From contig NZ_NIOF01000010.1 of assembly GCF_002205645.1 (NCBI RefSeq), positions 62,001 to 126,000 on the forward strand: DNA of 64,000 nt. Reading direction: 5' to 3'. How positions within the stretch are numbered: the first letter of the stretch is position 1; every line of letters starts with the position of its first letter. Source of the stretch: Roseateles aquatilis. Its GTDB lineage: Bacteria > Pseudomonadota > Gammaproteobacteria > Burkholderiales > Burkholderiaceae_C. Position numbers and translations under genes: made by a program. Below the pieces are notes generated by a model that was not told the DNA's origin, did not search any database, and saw only the letters and a program-made list of their open reading frames with translations. Of the stretch, positions 51,007-60,888 are shown in pieces.

Positions 51007-51822
51007 TCAGGCCTTGCCCAAGCCCTGGCGCGGCTCGCTCAGCGCCTCGGTCACGCGGGCCTTCAAACGCCGCAGCGACTGCAGCTCCTGGTCCGGCGCC
51101 TGCAGCGCCGGCCACAGCAGCGCGACCAGATCGCGCGCCGCCTCGTCCACCTGGATCTGCCGGCCGGCGATGATCACCTCCCACAGCATGTGCTCCATCG
51201 GCCCGAACACCAGCGAGCGCAGCAGCCGCAGCGAGATGTCCTGCCGCACCTCGCCGCTGGCCTGGCCGCGCGCCAGCAGATCCATCAGCGGCGCGGTGTA
51301 GCGCCGCTGCAGATCGACGAAGGCGGTGCCGAAGTCCTGGCCTTCGCCGCGCGTCACCGGCGCGTCGCGCCGGCGGCCCTCGGACAGCACCAGCTCGCAC
51401 AAGCCCGTGCCCTGGATCAGGAACAACCGCAGATGGGTGTGGACGACGAATTCCAGCTGGTCCCGGATCGAGCGCTCGCGTGGCAGTCCGGTCTCGATGG
51501 CGTCGATGATCTCGTCGTACCAGTCGCCGATCACGCGCATGCAGAGCTCGCGCTTGCCGCGGAAATAGGTGAAGACCGTCGCTTCCGAGATCCCCAGCCG
51601 CAGCGCGATCTCCGTGGTCGTCGTGCGCTCGTAGCCGCGCTCGGCGAAGACCGCGCGACTCTCGCGCAGGATGTCCCGCACGCGTTGCTCCGCCTTCGCG
51701 CCGACCGGAGAGCGCCGCTGCGCGGGCAGCGCCGCGGACGACGGCTCCGCCTTCGACCGGGGTTCCGGATCGAGGGCGGGCAGGGCGGTCGATCGCGACG
51801 CGATCCGGGCGGGCGGGCTCAT
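51007..51822 (-). CDS. TetR-family transcriptional regulator
   Basis: The 271-residue regulator has a TetR HTH (about 46-92, FAERGYERTTTTEIALRLGISEATVFTYFRGKREL) and a ligand-binding helical domain. A Ser/Pro/Ala-rich extension of about 40 residues precedes the HTH. It is divergent from the methylcrotonyl-CoA carboxylase/biotin cluster, with a 15-bp perfect dyad in the shared 238-base gap. It is therefore the best candidate to regulate that cluster, perhaps in response to an acyl-CoA. It differs from the FadR/PsrA type in the C-terminal domain and cannot be named. Confidence 0.88.
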   Translation of the reverse strand: MSPPARIASRSTALPALDPEPRSKAEPSSAALPAQRRSPVGAKAEQRVRDILRESRAVFAERGYERTTTTEIALRLGISEATVFTYFRGKRELCMRVIGDWYDEIIDAIETGLPRERSIRDQLEFVVHTHLRLFLIQGTGLCELVLSEGRRRDAPVTRGEGQDFGTAFVDLQRRYTAPLMDLLARGQASGEVRQDISLRLLRSLVFGPMEHMLWEVIIAGRQIQVDEAARDLVALLWPALQAPDQELQSLRRLKARVTEALSEPRQGLGKA

Positions 51823-51845
51823 GAGGGGCGCATTCTCCGCATTTA

Positions 51846-51860
51846 TTGAGTGAAGCTCAA
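51846..51860. promoter_or_regulatory. Candidate TetR operator upstream of the carboxylase/biotin cluster
   Basis: TTGAG (51846-51850) and CTCAA (51856-51860) are perfect inverted arms around a 5-base spacer, 24 bases upstream of the tetR start codon. The AT-rich site lies within the 238-base region shared with mccB. Confidence 0.6.
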
Positions 51861-52060
51861 GTCGGCTTGGCGGACGTCCGCTTCTGCCGTATGCTTCGCG
51901 CCTTGCGCCGGGCGGCGATCCCGTCCCGGCCTGCCGGACGGGCGTCCGGGCATCGAGTTGAGCGCGGCTCATATGCGCGCTACGGCTTCGATTCCGCGCC
52001 TGATGCCGGGAACGGCCGCCATCCGCGCCGAACCGCAGAACAGAACGCCCAGGAGACTCC

Positions 52061-53668
52061 ATGCCCGCCCTGTCCACCAAGCTCAACGCCCGCTCGGCCG
52101 ACTTCAAGGCCAACGCGGATGCGATGCGCGGCCTGATCGACGACCTCAACGCCCGGCTGGCGAAGATCGCCGAGGGCGGCGGCGAGGCCGCGCGCGCCAA
52201 GCACGTGGGCCGCGGCAAGCTGCTGCCGCGTGATCGCGTCGAGATGCTGCTGGATCCCGGCACGCCCTTCCTGGAACTGGCCCCGCTCGCGGGCCTGGAC
52301 ATGTATGACAACGCCGCGCCCGGCGGCGGCCTGATCGCCGGCATCGGCCGCGTCGCGGGCGTGGAGTGCGTGATCGTCTGCAACGACGCGACCGTCAAGG
52401 GCGGCACCTACTACCCGATCACCGTCAAGAAGCACCTGCGCGCGCAGGAGATCGCCGATCAGAACCGGCTGCCCTGCCTGTACCTGGTCGACAGCGGGGG
52501 CGCCAACCTGCCCAACCAGGACGAGGTCTTCCCCGACCGAGACCACTTCGGCCGCATCTTCTTCAACCAGGCCAACCTGTCGGCCAAGGGCATCCCGCAG
52601 ATCGCGGTGGTGATGGGCTCCTGCACCGCCGGCGGCGCCTACGTGCCGGCGATGAGCGACGAGACCGTCATCGTCAAGAACCAGGGCACGATCTTCCTGG
52701 GCGGCCCGCCGTTGGTGAAGGCCGCCACCGGCGAGGTCGTCAGCGCCGAGGACCTGGGCGGCGGCGACGTGCACACGCGTCTGTCCGGCGTGGCCGACCA
52801 CCTGGCCGAGAACGACACGCACGCGCTGGCCATCGCGCGCCAGTCCGTGGCGCGCCTGAACTGGCGCAAGCAGGGCCAGTTGCTGACGCAGCCACCGCGC
52901 GCGCCGCTGCATGACGCCGCCGAACTGCACGGCGTGATCCCGACCGACACGCGCAAGCCCTTCGACGTGCGCGAGGTCATCGCCCGCGTCGTCGATGGCA
53001 GCGAGTTCGACGAGTTCAAGGCCCGCTACGGCAACACGCTGGTCTGCGGCTTCGCGCACATCGAGGGCATGCCGGTGGGCATCGTCGCCAACAACGGCAT
53101 CCTCTTCGCCGAGAGCGCCAACAAGGGCGCGCACTTCATCGAGCTGTGCTGCCAGCGCAAGATCCCGCTGGTGTTCCTGCAGAACATCACCGGCTTCATG
53201 GTGGGCCGCAAGTACGAGAACGAGGGCATCGCCCGCGCCGGCGCCAAGATGGTCACGGCCGTCGCCTGCGCGCAGGTGCCCAAGTTCACCGTGATCATCG
53301 GCGGCAGCTTCGGCGCGGGGAACTACGGCATGTGCGGCCGCGCCTACTCGCCGCGATTCCTGTGGATGTGGCCCAACGCCCGCATCTCGGTGATGGGCGG
53401 CGAGCAGGCCGCGTCGGTGCTGGCCACCGTCAAGCGCGACGGTATCGAGGGCAAGGGCGGCCAGTGGTCCGCGGACGAGGAGGAGGCCTTCAAGGCGCCG
53501 ATCCGCCAGCAGTACGAGGACCAGGGCCATCCGTACTACGCCAGCGCCCGGTTGTGGGACGACGGCGTCATCGACCCGGCCGACACGCGTCGCGTGCTGG
53601 CGCTGGGCCTGTCCGCCGCGCTGAACGCCGAGATCCCGGACACGAAGTTCGGCGTCTTCCGCATGTGA
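52061..53668 (+). CDS. liuB: Methylcrotonoyl-CoA carboxylase beta (carboxyltransferase) subunit
   Basis: This 535-residue carboxyltransferase moves CO2 from biotin to 3-methylcrotonyl-CoA in leucine and isovalerate catabolism. It acts in complex with the biotin-carrying alpha subunit encoded at 62675. The crotonase-like double fold is complete: [44 protein letters not shown] in the N-half and [31 protein letters not shown] in the C-half, the latter typical of MCC beta rather than propionyl-CoA carboxylase. An AGGAG lies about six bases before the start. It is first in a run of ten same-strand genes. Confidence 0.95.
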   Translation: MPALSTKLNARSADFKANADAMRGLIDDLNARLAKIAEGGGEAARAKHVGRGKLLPRDRVEMLLDPGTPFLELAPLAGLDMYDNAAPGGGLIAGIGRVAGVECVIVCNDATVKGGTYYPITVKKHLRAQEIADQNRLPCLYLVDSGGANLPNQDEVFPDRDHFGRIFFNQANLSAKGIPQIAVVMGSCTAGGAYVPAMSDETVIVKNQGTIFLGGPPLVKAATGEVVSAEDLGGGDVHTRLSGVADHLAENDTHALAIARQSVARLNWRKQGQLLTQPPRAPLHDAAELHGVIPTDTRKPFDVREVIARVVDGSEFDEFKARYGNTLVCGFAHIEGMPVGIVANNGILFAESANKGAHFIELCCQRKIPLVFLQNITGFMVGRKYENEGIARAGAKMVTAVACAQVPKFTVIIGGSFGAGNYGMCGRAYSPRFLWMWPNARISVMGGEQAASVLATVKRDGIEGKGGQWSADEEEAFKAPIRQQYEDQGHPYYASARLWDDGVIDPADTRRVLALGLSAALNAEIPDTKFGVFRM

Positions 53669-53699
53669 CGCGGCACTGCCCGCGACGTCTCGCACGCCC

Positions 53700-54266
53700 A
53701 TGAACGACCTGACCCTGCGCCCGCTCCACGCCGATGACTCGATCGAGGCGCTGACCGCGTTGCTGCACGCCGCCTACGCGTCGCTGGCTGCGCAGGGCTG
53801 GAACTTCACCGCCGTGGACCAGAGCGCCGAGACGACACGGGAGCGCGTCGCCACCGGGCAGGCCTTCGTCGTGGAGCGCGCCGGCGTGCTGGTCGGCACC
53901 GTCACCGTCGCGCCGCCGAAACCGGCCGACGGTCGCTACCTGAGCGACCCCGTGCCCGATTGCTACACCCGGCCCGACACGGCCATCCTGGCGCAGCTCG
54001 CGGTGCATCCGGGGCAGCGCGGCCTGGGCCTGGCCGAGCGGCTGATGGACATCGCCGAGGATTGGGCGCGCGGGCAGGGGTATGCCCACATTGCGCTCGA
54101 CACCGCGGTGCCGGCCGAGGCGCTGCGGCGCCGCTACGAGCGCCGCGGCTACGAGACGATCGGCGACGTGCAGTGGGCCGGCAAAACCTACCGCAGCGTG
54201 CTGATGAGAAAGACCCTGACGGCGCCACCGGACCGCGCCGTCATCTCCCGTGAGGTGTCCGCATGA
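53700..54266 (+). CDS. GNAT-family N-acetyltransferase
   Basis: The 188-residue protein has the GNAT acetyl-CoA-binding motif QLAVHPGQRGLGLAERLMDIAEDWA (about 99-123) and a typical C-terminal ERRGYETIG. The N-terminal part (LHAAYASLAAQGWNFT) resembles the small-molecule/amino-acid acetyltransferase group. It lies 31 bases after liuB and overlaps the next gene by four bases, so it is part of the liu/bio cluster. Its substrate and reason for being there are unknown. Confidence 0.88.
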   Translation: MNDLTLRPLHADDSIEALTALLHAAYASLAAQGWNFTAVDQSAETTRERVATGQAFVVERAGVLVGTVTVAPPKPADGRYLSDPVPDCYTRPDTAILAQLAVHPGQRGLGLAERLMDIAEDWARGQGYAHIALDTAVPAEALRRRYERRGYETIGDVQWAGKTYRSVLMRKTLTAPPDRAVISREVSA

Positions 54267-55516
54267 TCTGCCTGCGTCGCGTGTTGCCTTCCTCGCCCTT
54301 GCCCGCGCCCTCGGTGCGGGGGGCGCTGCTGCTGACGCTCGCGTCGGTGCTCGCCTCGGCCTTCACGCCCGCGTGGGCGCAGAGCGCGTCCGCCCCGGCG
54401 CCTACCGAAGAACTGCAGGCCCCGCCGGAGCGCCTGGCCGCCGACATCCGCGAGGCGGTCGTGCGCGTGCCGGTGACGGTCGAGGATGCGTTCGGCCGCG
54501 ACATCAGCGGCGACCTGCTGGTGACCACCTTCCGGCCGCCTGGCCCGGGGCCGTTCCCGCTGGTGGTCATCAGCCATGGCCGCGCCTCCAAGACGCGCGC
54601 CGAGTACAAGCGCCAGCGCTTCGAGTCCGCCGCGCGTTTCTTCGTCCGCAAGGGCTTCGCGGTGGCGGTGCCGCTGCGCATCGGCTATGGCGAACTGGCC
54701 GCGCTCGGCGACCCCGAGGCCAGCGTGCGCTGCGACTCGCCGCGCTACGAAAGCGCCGCCAAGGCCGCGGCGACGCAGATCGCCGCGGTGGTGCGGCAAC
54801 TCTCGACGACCGCCGACATCGACGCCCGGCGCGTGCTGCTGGTCGGCCAGTCGGTCGGCGGCTTCGCGACGATCGCGGCCACCGCGGAGCAGATCGACGG
54901 CGAGGTCGCCGCGATCGACTTCGCCGGTGGCCATGGCGGCGATCCCGACCTGCATCCGGGCGAGCCCTGCCGGCCCGACGAGCTGCAGCGGCGCTTCAGC
55001 GACTTCGGCCGCCGCGCGGCGCAGCGCCCTCAGCCGGTGCCGACGTTGTGGGTCTTCACCGAGAACGACCGCTACTTCTCGCCGCGCCATCAACGCCGCT
55101 GGTCCGAGGCCTACCGCGCCGCGGGCGGGCTGGTGGAGACCCGCCAGCTGCCGGCCTTCGGCGAGGACGGCCACCAGCTCTTCGGCAAGGGCAACGACCT
55201 GTGGCAGCCGCTGGTGGACGCTTTCCTGAAGCCCATCGGCTTCGACATCCCCGGCGCGCTGCCGTTCCCCACCGGCGGCGACGTCGACGTGGAGGACTTG
55301 CGCGCGCTGCCCAGCAGCCGGCTGGGCGACGGGTATCGCAAGTTCCTCGCGGCGAAGGAGCCGCGCGCCTTCGCCACCAACGGCCGGCGCTGGGGGTATG
55401 CCTTCGGCGACGACGCGCAATCGCGCGCGCTGGCGCTGTGCGAGCGCAACGCCCAGGCCGAGGAGCCGTGCCGCCTCTATGCCGTCAACCGGACCGTCGT
55501 CTGGAGCAAGCCATGA
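54263..55516 (+). CDS. Exported alpha/beta hydrolase, dienelactone-hydrolase-like
   Basis: The 417-residue protein has a signal peptide (about 18-40, ending AWAQS). The alpha/beta-hydrolase core has nucleophile S198 in GQSVGG (residue numbering approximate), an oxyanion region LVVISHGRASKT and a late FGEDGHQLF histidine. Residues 310-417 form a C-terminal extension with paired cysteines near the end. Its start overlaps the GNAT stop and its stop overlaps the hydratase start, both ATGA. Periplasmic location sits oddly with cytoplasmic leucine catabolism. The substrate is unknown. Confidence 0.82.
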   Translation: MICLRRVLPSSPLPAPSVRGALLLTLASVLASAFTPAWAQSASAPAPTEELQAPPERLAADIREAVVRVPVTVEDAFGRDISGDLLVTTFRPPGPGPFPLVVISHGRASKTRAEYKRQRFESAARFFVRKGFAVAVPLRIGYGELAALGDPEASVRCDSPRYESAAKAAATQIAAVVRQLSTTADIDARRVLLVGQSVGGFATIAATAEQIDGEVAAIDFAGGHGGDPDLHPGEPCRPDELQRRFSDFGRRAAQRPQPVPTLWVFTENDRYFSPRHQRRWSEAYRAAGGLVETRQLPAFGEDGHQLFGKGNDLWQPLVDAFLKPIGFDIPGALPFPTGGDVDVEDLRALPSSRLGDGYRKFLAAKEPRAFATNGRRWGYAFGDDAQSRALALCERNAQAEEPCRLYAVNRTVVWSKP

Positions 55517-56358
55517 TTCCCGCTGATTCTTCCGCCGCCATCGCCGATGGTGCCGCGACCGCGACGGATTTCCCGGTCCCGACCACGCTGCGCGTCACGC
55601 GCGAAGGCGCCGTGGCCCGTGTCACGCTGAACCGCCCCGACGTGCGCAACGCCTTCAACGACACCGTCATCGGCGAGCTGACCGCGGTCTTCGACGCGCT
55701 CGGCCGCGACGCCTCGCTGCGCGCGATCGTGCTGGGCGCCGAGGGCAAGGCCTTCTGCGCCGGCGCCGACCTGAACTGGATGAAGGCGATGGCCGGCTAC
55801 AGCTGGGACGAGAACCACGCCGACGCCGGACGCCTCGCCCGGATGCTGTGGACGATCTACAGCTGCCCGGTGCCGGTGATCGCGCGCGTGCAGGGCGATG
55901 TCTACGCGGGCGGCGTCGGCCTGGTGTCGGTCTGCGACATCGTCGTCGCGACGGACGGCGCCGGCTTCTGCCTGTCCGAGGCCCGATTGGGCCTGCTGCC
56001 GGCGACCATCGGCCCCTACGTCGTGCGCGCGCTGGGTGAGCAGGCGTCGCGCCGTTACTTCGTCACCGCCGAGCGTTTCTCCGCCGCCGACGCGCACCGC
56101 CTCGGACTCGTGCACGAGGTCGCCGCCGCCGACCAGCTCGACGCCACGGTCGATGCCTTCGTCGCCGCGCTGCTGGCCAACGGGCCGATGGCGGTCCGCG
56201 CCTGCAAGCGGCTCGTGCAGGACGTGGCCCATGCGCCGATCACGCCGACGCTGCGCGACGACACCGCGCGCCGCATCGCCGACATCCGCGCCAGCGCGGA
56301 AGGTCGCGACGGCGTGCAGAGTTTCCTTTCGAAGGGCAAGCCCTCGTGGCTGGCCTGA
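55513..56358 (+). CDS. liuC: Enoyl-CoA hydratase, probable methylglutaconyl-CoA hydratase
   Basis: The 281-residue crotonase-family protein has the CoA and oxyanion motifs FCAGADLNWMKAM (about 83-95) and VQGDVYAGGVGLVSVCD, and LPATIGPYVVRALGE. The ADLNWMK form and the position after liuB point to LiuC, which hydrates 3-methylglutaconyl-CoA, the product of methylcrotonyl-CoA carboxylation. The first 25 residues are an Ala-rich extension. The start at 55513 overlaps the preceding stop (ATGA). It is followed 53 bases later by bioA. Confidence 0.9.
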   Translation: MIPADSSAAIADGAATATDFPVPTTLRVTREGAVARVTLNRPDVRNAFNDTVIGELTAVFDALGRDASLRAIVLGAEGKAFCAGADLNWMKAMAGYSWDENHADAGRLARMLWTIYSCPVPVIARVQGDVYAGGVGLVSVCDIVVATDGAGFCLSEARLGLLPATIGPYVVRALGEQASRRYFVTAERFSAADAHRLGLVHEVAAADQLDATVDAFVAALLANGPMAVRACKRLVQDVAHAPITPTLRDDTARRIADIRASAEGRDGVQSFLSKGKPSWLA

Positions 56359-56411
56359 CGGACCGCGTCGGCCGTCCGTCTTCCGCTTCTTCCGTTCCTC
56401 CCGTCATCCCC

Positions 56412-57791
56412 ATGTCTGAAGCAGTACGACAAGACTGGCAACGCCGCAGCCTCGCGGCCGTCTGGCACCCGTGCACGCAGATGGCGCGCGCGCAGGACGT
56501 GCCGCCGCTGCCCATCGCCCGCGGCGAGGGCCCCTGGCTCTTCGACCACGACGGCCGGCGCTATTTCGACGCCAACAGCTCCTGGTGGGTCAACCTGTTC
56601 GGCCATGCCGACCGGGCCCTCAACGATGCGATCAAGCACCAGCTCGACACGCTGCCGCACGTCATGCTGGCCGGCTGCACCCACGAGCCCGCGGTGCGCC
56701 TGGCCGAGCGCCTGTCCGCCCGCACCGGCGGCGCGCTGGGGCATCTGTTCTTCGGCAGCGACGGCGCCTCGGCGGTCGAGATCGCGCTGAAGCAGAGCTT
56801 CCACAGCTGGCGCAACCGCGGCCGTGCCGACAAGCGCGAGTTCGTCTGCTTGAAGAACGGCTATCACGGCGAGACCATCGGCGCGCTGGCCGTCACCGAC
56901 GTGGCGATCTTTCGCGACGCCTACGACCCGCTGTTGATGCGCAGCCACATCGTGGCCTCGCCCGACCAGCGGCTGGGCAACGAGGCGCAGGCGCTGGACG
57001 AGATGCGCGCGCTGCTGGCGGCGCGCCACGACCACATCGCCGCGGTCATCGTCGAGCCGCTGGTGCAGGGCGCCGCCGGCATGTCGATGTACGCGCCGTC
57101 CTACCTGAAGGCGCTGCGCGCGCTGTGCACCGAGTTCAGCGTCCATCTGATCGCCGACGAGATCGCGGTCGGCTGCGGCCGCACCGGCACCTTCTTCGCG
57201 TGGGAGCAGACGCTGCCCGGCGCGGCGCCCGCCGGCGCCGGGGCATCGCAGACGAGCGGGACGCCCGGCGCCGGCCCGGGGGACTGGCCCGACTTCCTGC
57301 TGCTGTCCAAGGGCATCACCGGCGGCACGATGCCGCTGTCGCTGGTGCTGACGACGGACGAGGTGTACGCGGCCTTCTGGTCGCAGGACGTGACGCGGGG
57401 CTTCCTGCACTCGCACAGCTACACCGGCAATCCGCTGGCGTGCGCGGCGGCGAACGCGGTGCTGGATCGATTCGACGCGGGGCAACTGGCGCGCAACCAG
57501 CAGCAGGCCGCCTGGCTCACCGAGGCCTTCGCGCCGTTGGCCGACGACGCGCGTGTCGCGCATCTGCGCCAGCGCGGCATGATCCTGGCCTTCGACCTCC
57601 ATCCGAAGACGCCGCCGGTGGAGCGCTTCGCGGAGAAATTCCACCTGGCGGCGCGCCGCCACGAACTGCTGATCCGCCCGATCGGCCAGACCGTGTACCT
57701 GATGCCGCCGTACCTGATCGACGCGGCGGCGGCACGTTTCCTCGCCGATGCCGTGCGCGCGACGCTGCAGGAGGTGCTCCATGCTGCTTGA
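56412..57791 (+). CDS. bioA: Adenosylmethionine-8-amino-7-oxononanoate aminotransferase
   Basis: BioA is a PLP enzyme that transfers an amino group from S-adenosylmethionine to KAPA, giving DAPA in biotin synthesis. The 459-residue class III aminotransferase has HPCTQM near the start, SSWWVN (56-61), the PLP-binding Lys K300 in LLSKGITGG, and [13 protein letters not shown] (248-259). An Ala/Gly-rich insertion of about 20 residues (271-290) precedes the lysine region. The gene starts 53 bases after liuC and overlaps bioF by 11 bases. Confidence 0.94.
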   Translation: MSEAVRQDWQRRSLAAVWHPCTQMARAQDVPPLPIARGEGPWLFDHDGRRYFDANSSWWVNLFGHADRALNDAIKHQLDTLPHVMLAGCTHEPAVRLAERLSARTGGALGHLFFGSDGASAVEIALKQSFHSWRNRGRADKREFVCLKNGYHGETIGALAVTDVAIFRDAYDPLLMRSHIVASPDQRLGNEAQALDEMRALLAARHDHIAAVIVEPLVQGAAGMSMYAPSYLKALRALCTEFSVHLIADEIAVGCGRTGTFFAWEQTLPGAAPAGAGASQTSGTPGAGPGDWPDFLLLSKGITGGTMPLSLVLTTDEVYAAFWSQDVTRGFLHSHSYTGNPLACAAANAVLDRFDAGQLARNQQQAAWLTEAFAPLADDARVAHLRQRGMILAFDLHPKTPPVERFAEKFHLAARRHELLIRPIGQTVYLMPPYLIDAAAARFLADAVRATLQEVLHAA

Positions 57792-58986
57792 GCATTTGCA
57801 GGCCAAGCTGGATGCGATCCGCGCGCAGGACCTGACGCGTTTCACCCGCATCGCCGAGACCGGCACCGCGCCGCGCCAGACGGTGCGCGGTTCCGACGGC
57901 ACGGCGCGCGAGCTGCTGATGTTCTGCAGCAATGACTACCTCGGCCTGGCCGCGCATCCGGCGGTCGCCGACGCGTTGGCGGAGGGCGCGCGGCGCTACG
58001 GCGGCGGCTCCGGCGCGTCGCCGCTGGTCAGCGGCCATTCGCGCGCGCACCACGAGGTCGAGGCGCTGCTGGGCCGCTGGTTCGAGCCCCACATCCCGAA
58101 TGCCCGCGCGATCGGCTTCTGCACCGGCTACATGGCCAACCTGGCGGTGGTCACCGCGCTGGGCGACGGCGACGCGGAGATCTTCAGCGAGACGCTGAAC
58201 CACGCCTCCCTGATCGACGGCACGCGGCTGGCGAAGGCGCCGGTCACGCGTTACGGCCACTGCGACGTCGACGGGCTGCGCGCGCTGCTGGCCGCCAGCA
58301 CGGCGCGCATCAAGCTGATCGTCACCGATGCCGTGTTCAGCATGGACGGCGACATCGCGCCGCTGCCCGCGCTGCTGGCGCTGGCCGAGGATTTCGACGC
58401 CTGGCTGATCGTCGACGACGCGCACGGCCTGGGCGTGCTGGGCGAGCTGGGCGTCGGCTCGCTGGAGCACTTCGGCCTGCGCAGCGAGCGCCTGATCGTG
58501 GTCGGCACGCTGGGCAAGGCGGCGGGGCTGGCCGGCGCCTTCGTCGTGGCGCACGAGACGGTGACGGACTATCTGCTGCAGGCGGCGCGCAACTACATCT
58601 TCTCGACGGCGTCGCCGCCGGCGGTGGAGCATGCGCTGCTGACCAGCCTGGCGCTGATGCGCGGCGAGCTGGGCCGTGAGCGCCGCATGCACCTGCGCGC
58701 GCTGCAGGCGCGGCTGCGCGCGGGCATCGCGGCGCTGCTGGACCGCCATCCATCGCTGCCCTGGCGGCTGGCCGACTCGCAATCGCCGATCCAGCCGCTG
58801 ATCGTCGGCGGTAACGCCGAGGTGATGGCGCTGGCGGCGGCGCTGGAGCGCGAAGGCCTGCGCGTGCCGGGCATCCGCCCGCCGACGGTGCCCAAGGGCG
58901 AGGCCCGCTTGCGGATCACGCTGTGCGCGACGCATGCGCAGGCGGATGTGGATCGGCTCGTGGCCGCGCTGGAGGCCTGCGCATGA
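57781..58986 (+). CDS. bioF: 8-Amino-7-oxononanoate synthase
   Basis: BioF condenses pimeloyl-ACP (or -CoA) with alanine to KAPA, the first step in building the biotin rings. The 401-residue alpha-oxoamine synthase has SNDYLGLA (50-57), the PLP region [11 protein letters not shown] (211-221) and the Schiff-base lysine K246 in TLGKAAG. It overlaps bioA by 11 bases and bioD by four (ATGA), indicating tight coupling. Confidence 0.95.
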   Translation: MLLEHLQAKLDAIRAQDLTRFTRIAETGTAPRQTVRGSDGTARELLMFCSNDYLGLAAHPAVADALAEGARRYGGGSGASPLVSGHSRAHHEVEALLGRWFEPHIPNARAIGFCTGYMANLAVVTALGDGDAEIFSETLNHASLIDGTRLAKAPVTRYGHCDVDGLRALLAASTARIKLIVTDAVFSMDGDIAPLPALLALAEDFDAWLIVDDAHGLGVLGELGVGSLEHFGLRSERLIVVGTLGKAAGLAGAFVVAHETVTDYLLQAARNYIFSTASPPAVEHALLTSLALMRGELGRERRMHLRALQARLRAGIAALLDRHPSLPWRLADSQSPIQPLIVGGNAEVMALAAALEREGLRVPGIRPPTVPKGEARLRITLCATHAQADVDRLVAALEACA

Positions 58987-59717
58987 CCGCGATCCCGATG
59001 CCGCTCCACGGCTTCTTCATCACCGGCACCGACACCGAGATCGGCAAGACCTGCGTCACCGCCGGCCTGACGCGCGCCTTCGACGCGCTGGGCCGGCACG
59101 TCACGCCGATCAAGTCGCTCGCGGCGGGGCAGGTCCGCGGCGCCGACGGCGTCTGGGTCAACGAGGACGTCGCGTTGTTGCACGCCGCGCAGTCGGAAGG
59201 CATGACGCTGGACGAGGTCGGCCCGCTGCAGTTCCGCGAGCCCTGCGCGCCGCACATCGCCGCCAGGCTCGAAGGCCGCGCGATCGATCGCGACGCGCTG
59301 CTGGCCGCGATCCGCGGCGCGGCGTCCAAGGGCGACCTGGCGCTGGTCGAGGGCGTCGGCGGCTTCCGCGTGCCGCTCACCGACGGCTGGGACACCGCCG
59401 ACCTGGCGGTCGACCTGGGCCTGCCGGTGGTGCTGGTGGTCGGCCTGCGGCTGGGCTGCATCAACCACGCGCTGCTGACCGTCGAGGCCGTGCTGGCGCG
59501 CGGTCTGCGGCTGGCCGGCTGGGTCGCCAACACCGCCGACCCCCATCAACCCCATGTGGCGGACAATCTGGCCGCCTTGCGCGCGCGCATCGACGATGCC
59601 GTGGGCGCACCCTGCTGGGGCCATGTGCCCCGGCTCACCGATCCCTCTCCCGCGGCCGTGGCCGCGCATCTGGCGCCGCCGCAGTTGCTGAGCGCCTTGA
59701 ATGCCTTGAAGGCTTGA
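58983..59717 (+). CDS. bioD: Dethiobiotin synthetase
   Basis: BioD closes the ureido ring of dethiobiotin from DAPA, CO2 and ATP. The 244-residue protein begins with the P-loop GTDTEIGKT (15-23), followed by the substrate block TPIKSLAAG and [11 protein letters not shown]. The usual K in PVASG-type loops is present as IKSLAAG. The start overlaps bioF by four bases and the end is four bases before bioB. Confidence 0.95.
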   Translation: MTAIPMPLHGFFITGTDTEIGKTCVTAGLTRAFDALGRHVTPIKSLAAGQVRGADGVWVNEDVALLHAAQSEGMTLDEVGPLQFREPCAPHIAARLEGRAIDRDALLAAIRGAASKGDLALVEGVGGFRVPLTDGWDTADLAVDLGLPVVLVVGLRLGCINHALLTVEAVLARGLRLAGWVANTADPHQPHVADNLAALRARIDDAVGAPCWGHVPRLTDPSPAAVAAHLAPPQLLSALNALKA

Positions 59718-59721
59718 AAGC

Positions 59722-60804
59722 ATGACGATGAAGCAGACCGTCAACCAGATCCAGACGCTGACCCCCACCAACGACGAGCAGCGCCGCAACGCCACCCCGT
59801 GGACGGTGAACGAGATCGCCGCGCTGTTCGAGCTGCCGTTCAACGACCTGCTGTTCCGCGCGCAGCAGGTGCACCGCGAGCACTTCGATCCGAACGCGGT
59901 GCAACTGTCGACGCTGCTGTCCATCAAGACCGGCGGCTGCGAGGAGGACTGCAAGTACTGCCCGCAGTCGGCCCACTTCGACACCGGTCTGAAGGCCGAG
60001 AAGCTGATTCCGCTGGAGGAAGTCATGGAAGCCGCCCGCGCCGCCAAGGCCAACGGCGCGACCCGCTTCTGCATGGGCGCCGCCTGGCGCTCGCCCAAGG
60101 AGCGCCACCTGGAGGCGATCGGCGAGATGATCACCGAGGTCAAGGCGATGGGCCTGGAGACCTGCCTGACCGCCGGCATGCTGGGCGACGGCCAGGCCGA
60201 GCAGCTGCGCGAGGCGGGCCTGGACTACTACAACCACAACCTCGACACCTCGCCGGAGTTCTACGGCCAGATCATCACCACCCGCACCTACCAGGACCGC
60301 CTGGACACGCTGGAGCGCGTGCGCGGTGTCGGCCTGAAGGTGTGCTCAGGCGGTATCGTCGGCATGGGCGAGACGCGCCGCCAGCGCGCCGGCCTGATCG
60401 CGCAACTGGCCAACCTGGATCCGTATCCGGAATCGGTGCCCATCAACAACCTGGTGCAGGTCGAGGGCACGCCGCTGGCGGGCACGCAGGCGCTGGACCC
60501 GTTCGAGTTCATCCGCACGATCGCGGTGGCCCGCATCACGATGCCGCGCGCGATGGTGCGCCTGTCCGCCGGCCGCGAGGAGATGCCCGAGACCATGCAG
60601 TCGCTGTGCTTCCTGGCCGGCGCCAACAGCATGTTCTACGGCGACAAGCTGCTGACCACCAGCAACCCGCAGGCCGAGAAGGACCGCCAGCTGATCGACC
60701 GCCTGGGCATGCACTGCGCCACCGAGGCCGAGCTGAGCGCCGACGCCGCGGGCTGCGCGCCGGCCGGCGAGGGCGCCCCGGCGTCCTGCGGCCACCGTCA
60801 CTGA
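59722..60804 (+). CDS. bioB: Biotin synthase
   Basis: BioB is the radical-SAM enzyme that inserts sulfur into dethiobiotin. The 360-residue protein has the 4Fe-4S motif CEEDCKYC (C73, C77 and C80). It also has the BioB blocks [36 protein letters not shown] and [13 protein letters not shown]. The last 35 residues form a Cys- and His-containing tail typical of betaproteobacterial BioB. It follows bioD by four bases; an alternative start two codons later is possible. Confidence 0.96.
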   Translation: MTMKQTVNQIQTLTPTNDEQRRNATPWTVNEIAALFELPFNDLLFRAQQVHREHFDPNAVQLSTLLSIKTGGCEEDCKYCPQSAHFDTGLKAEKLIPLEEVMEAARAAKANGATRFCMGAAWRSPKERHLEAIGEMITEVKAMGLETCLTAGMLGDGQAEQLREAGLDYYNHNLDTSPEFYGQIITTRTYQDRLDTLERVRGVGLKVCSGGIVGMGETRRQRAGLIAQLANLDPYPESVPINNLVQVEGTPLAGTQALDPFEFIRTIAVARITMPRAMVRLSAGREEMPETMQSLCFLAGANSMFYGDKLLTTSNPQAEKDRQLIDRLGMHCATEAELSADAAGCAPAGEGAPASCGHRH

Positions 60805-60830
60805 GCCGCGCGCGGCTGCGATGACAAGGG

Positions 60831-60865
60831 GGCGCCGGCCAGACAACAAGACCAGGGCCGGCGCC
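60831..60865. repeat. Long GC hairpin between bioB and the metalloprotease gene
   Basis: GGCGCCGGCC (60831-60840) and GGCCGGCGCC (60856-60865) are perfect complements around a 15-base loop, in the 84-base gap after bioB. There is no U-tract after it. It may attenuate or process the long transcript rather than end it. Confidence 0.55.
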
Positions 60866-60888
60866 GCGTTCGTTCAGGGAGGGGACCC

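Noticed and set aside
51823-52060. A LiuR-like ACGT operator in front of liuB, linking it to the MerR gene at 4901
   Set aside because: No ACGT-N2-ACGT pattern is visible in the liuB upstream region, so I have not claimed that regulator controls it.
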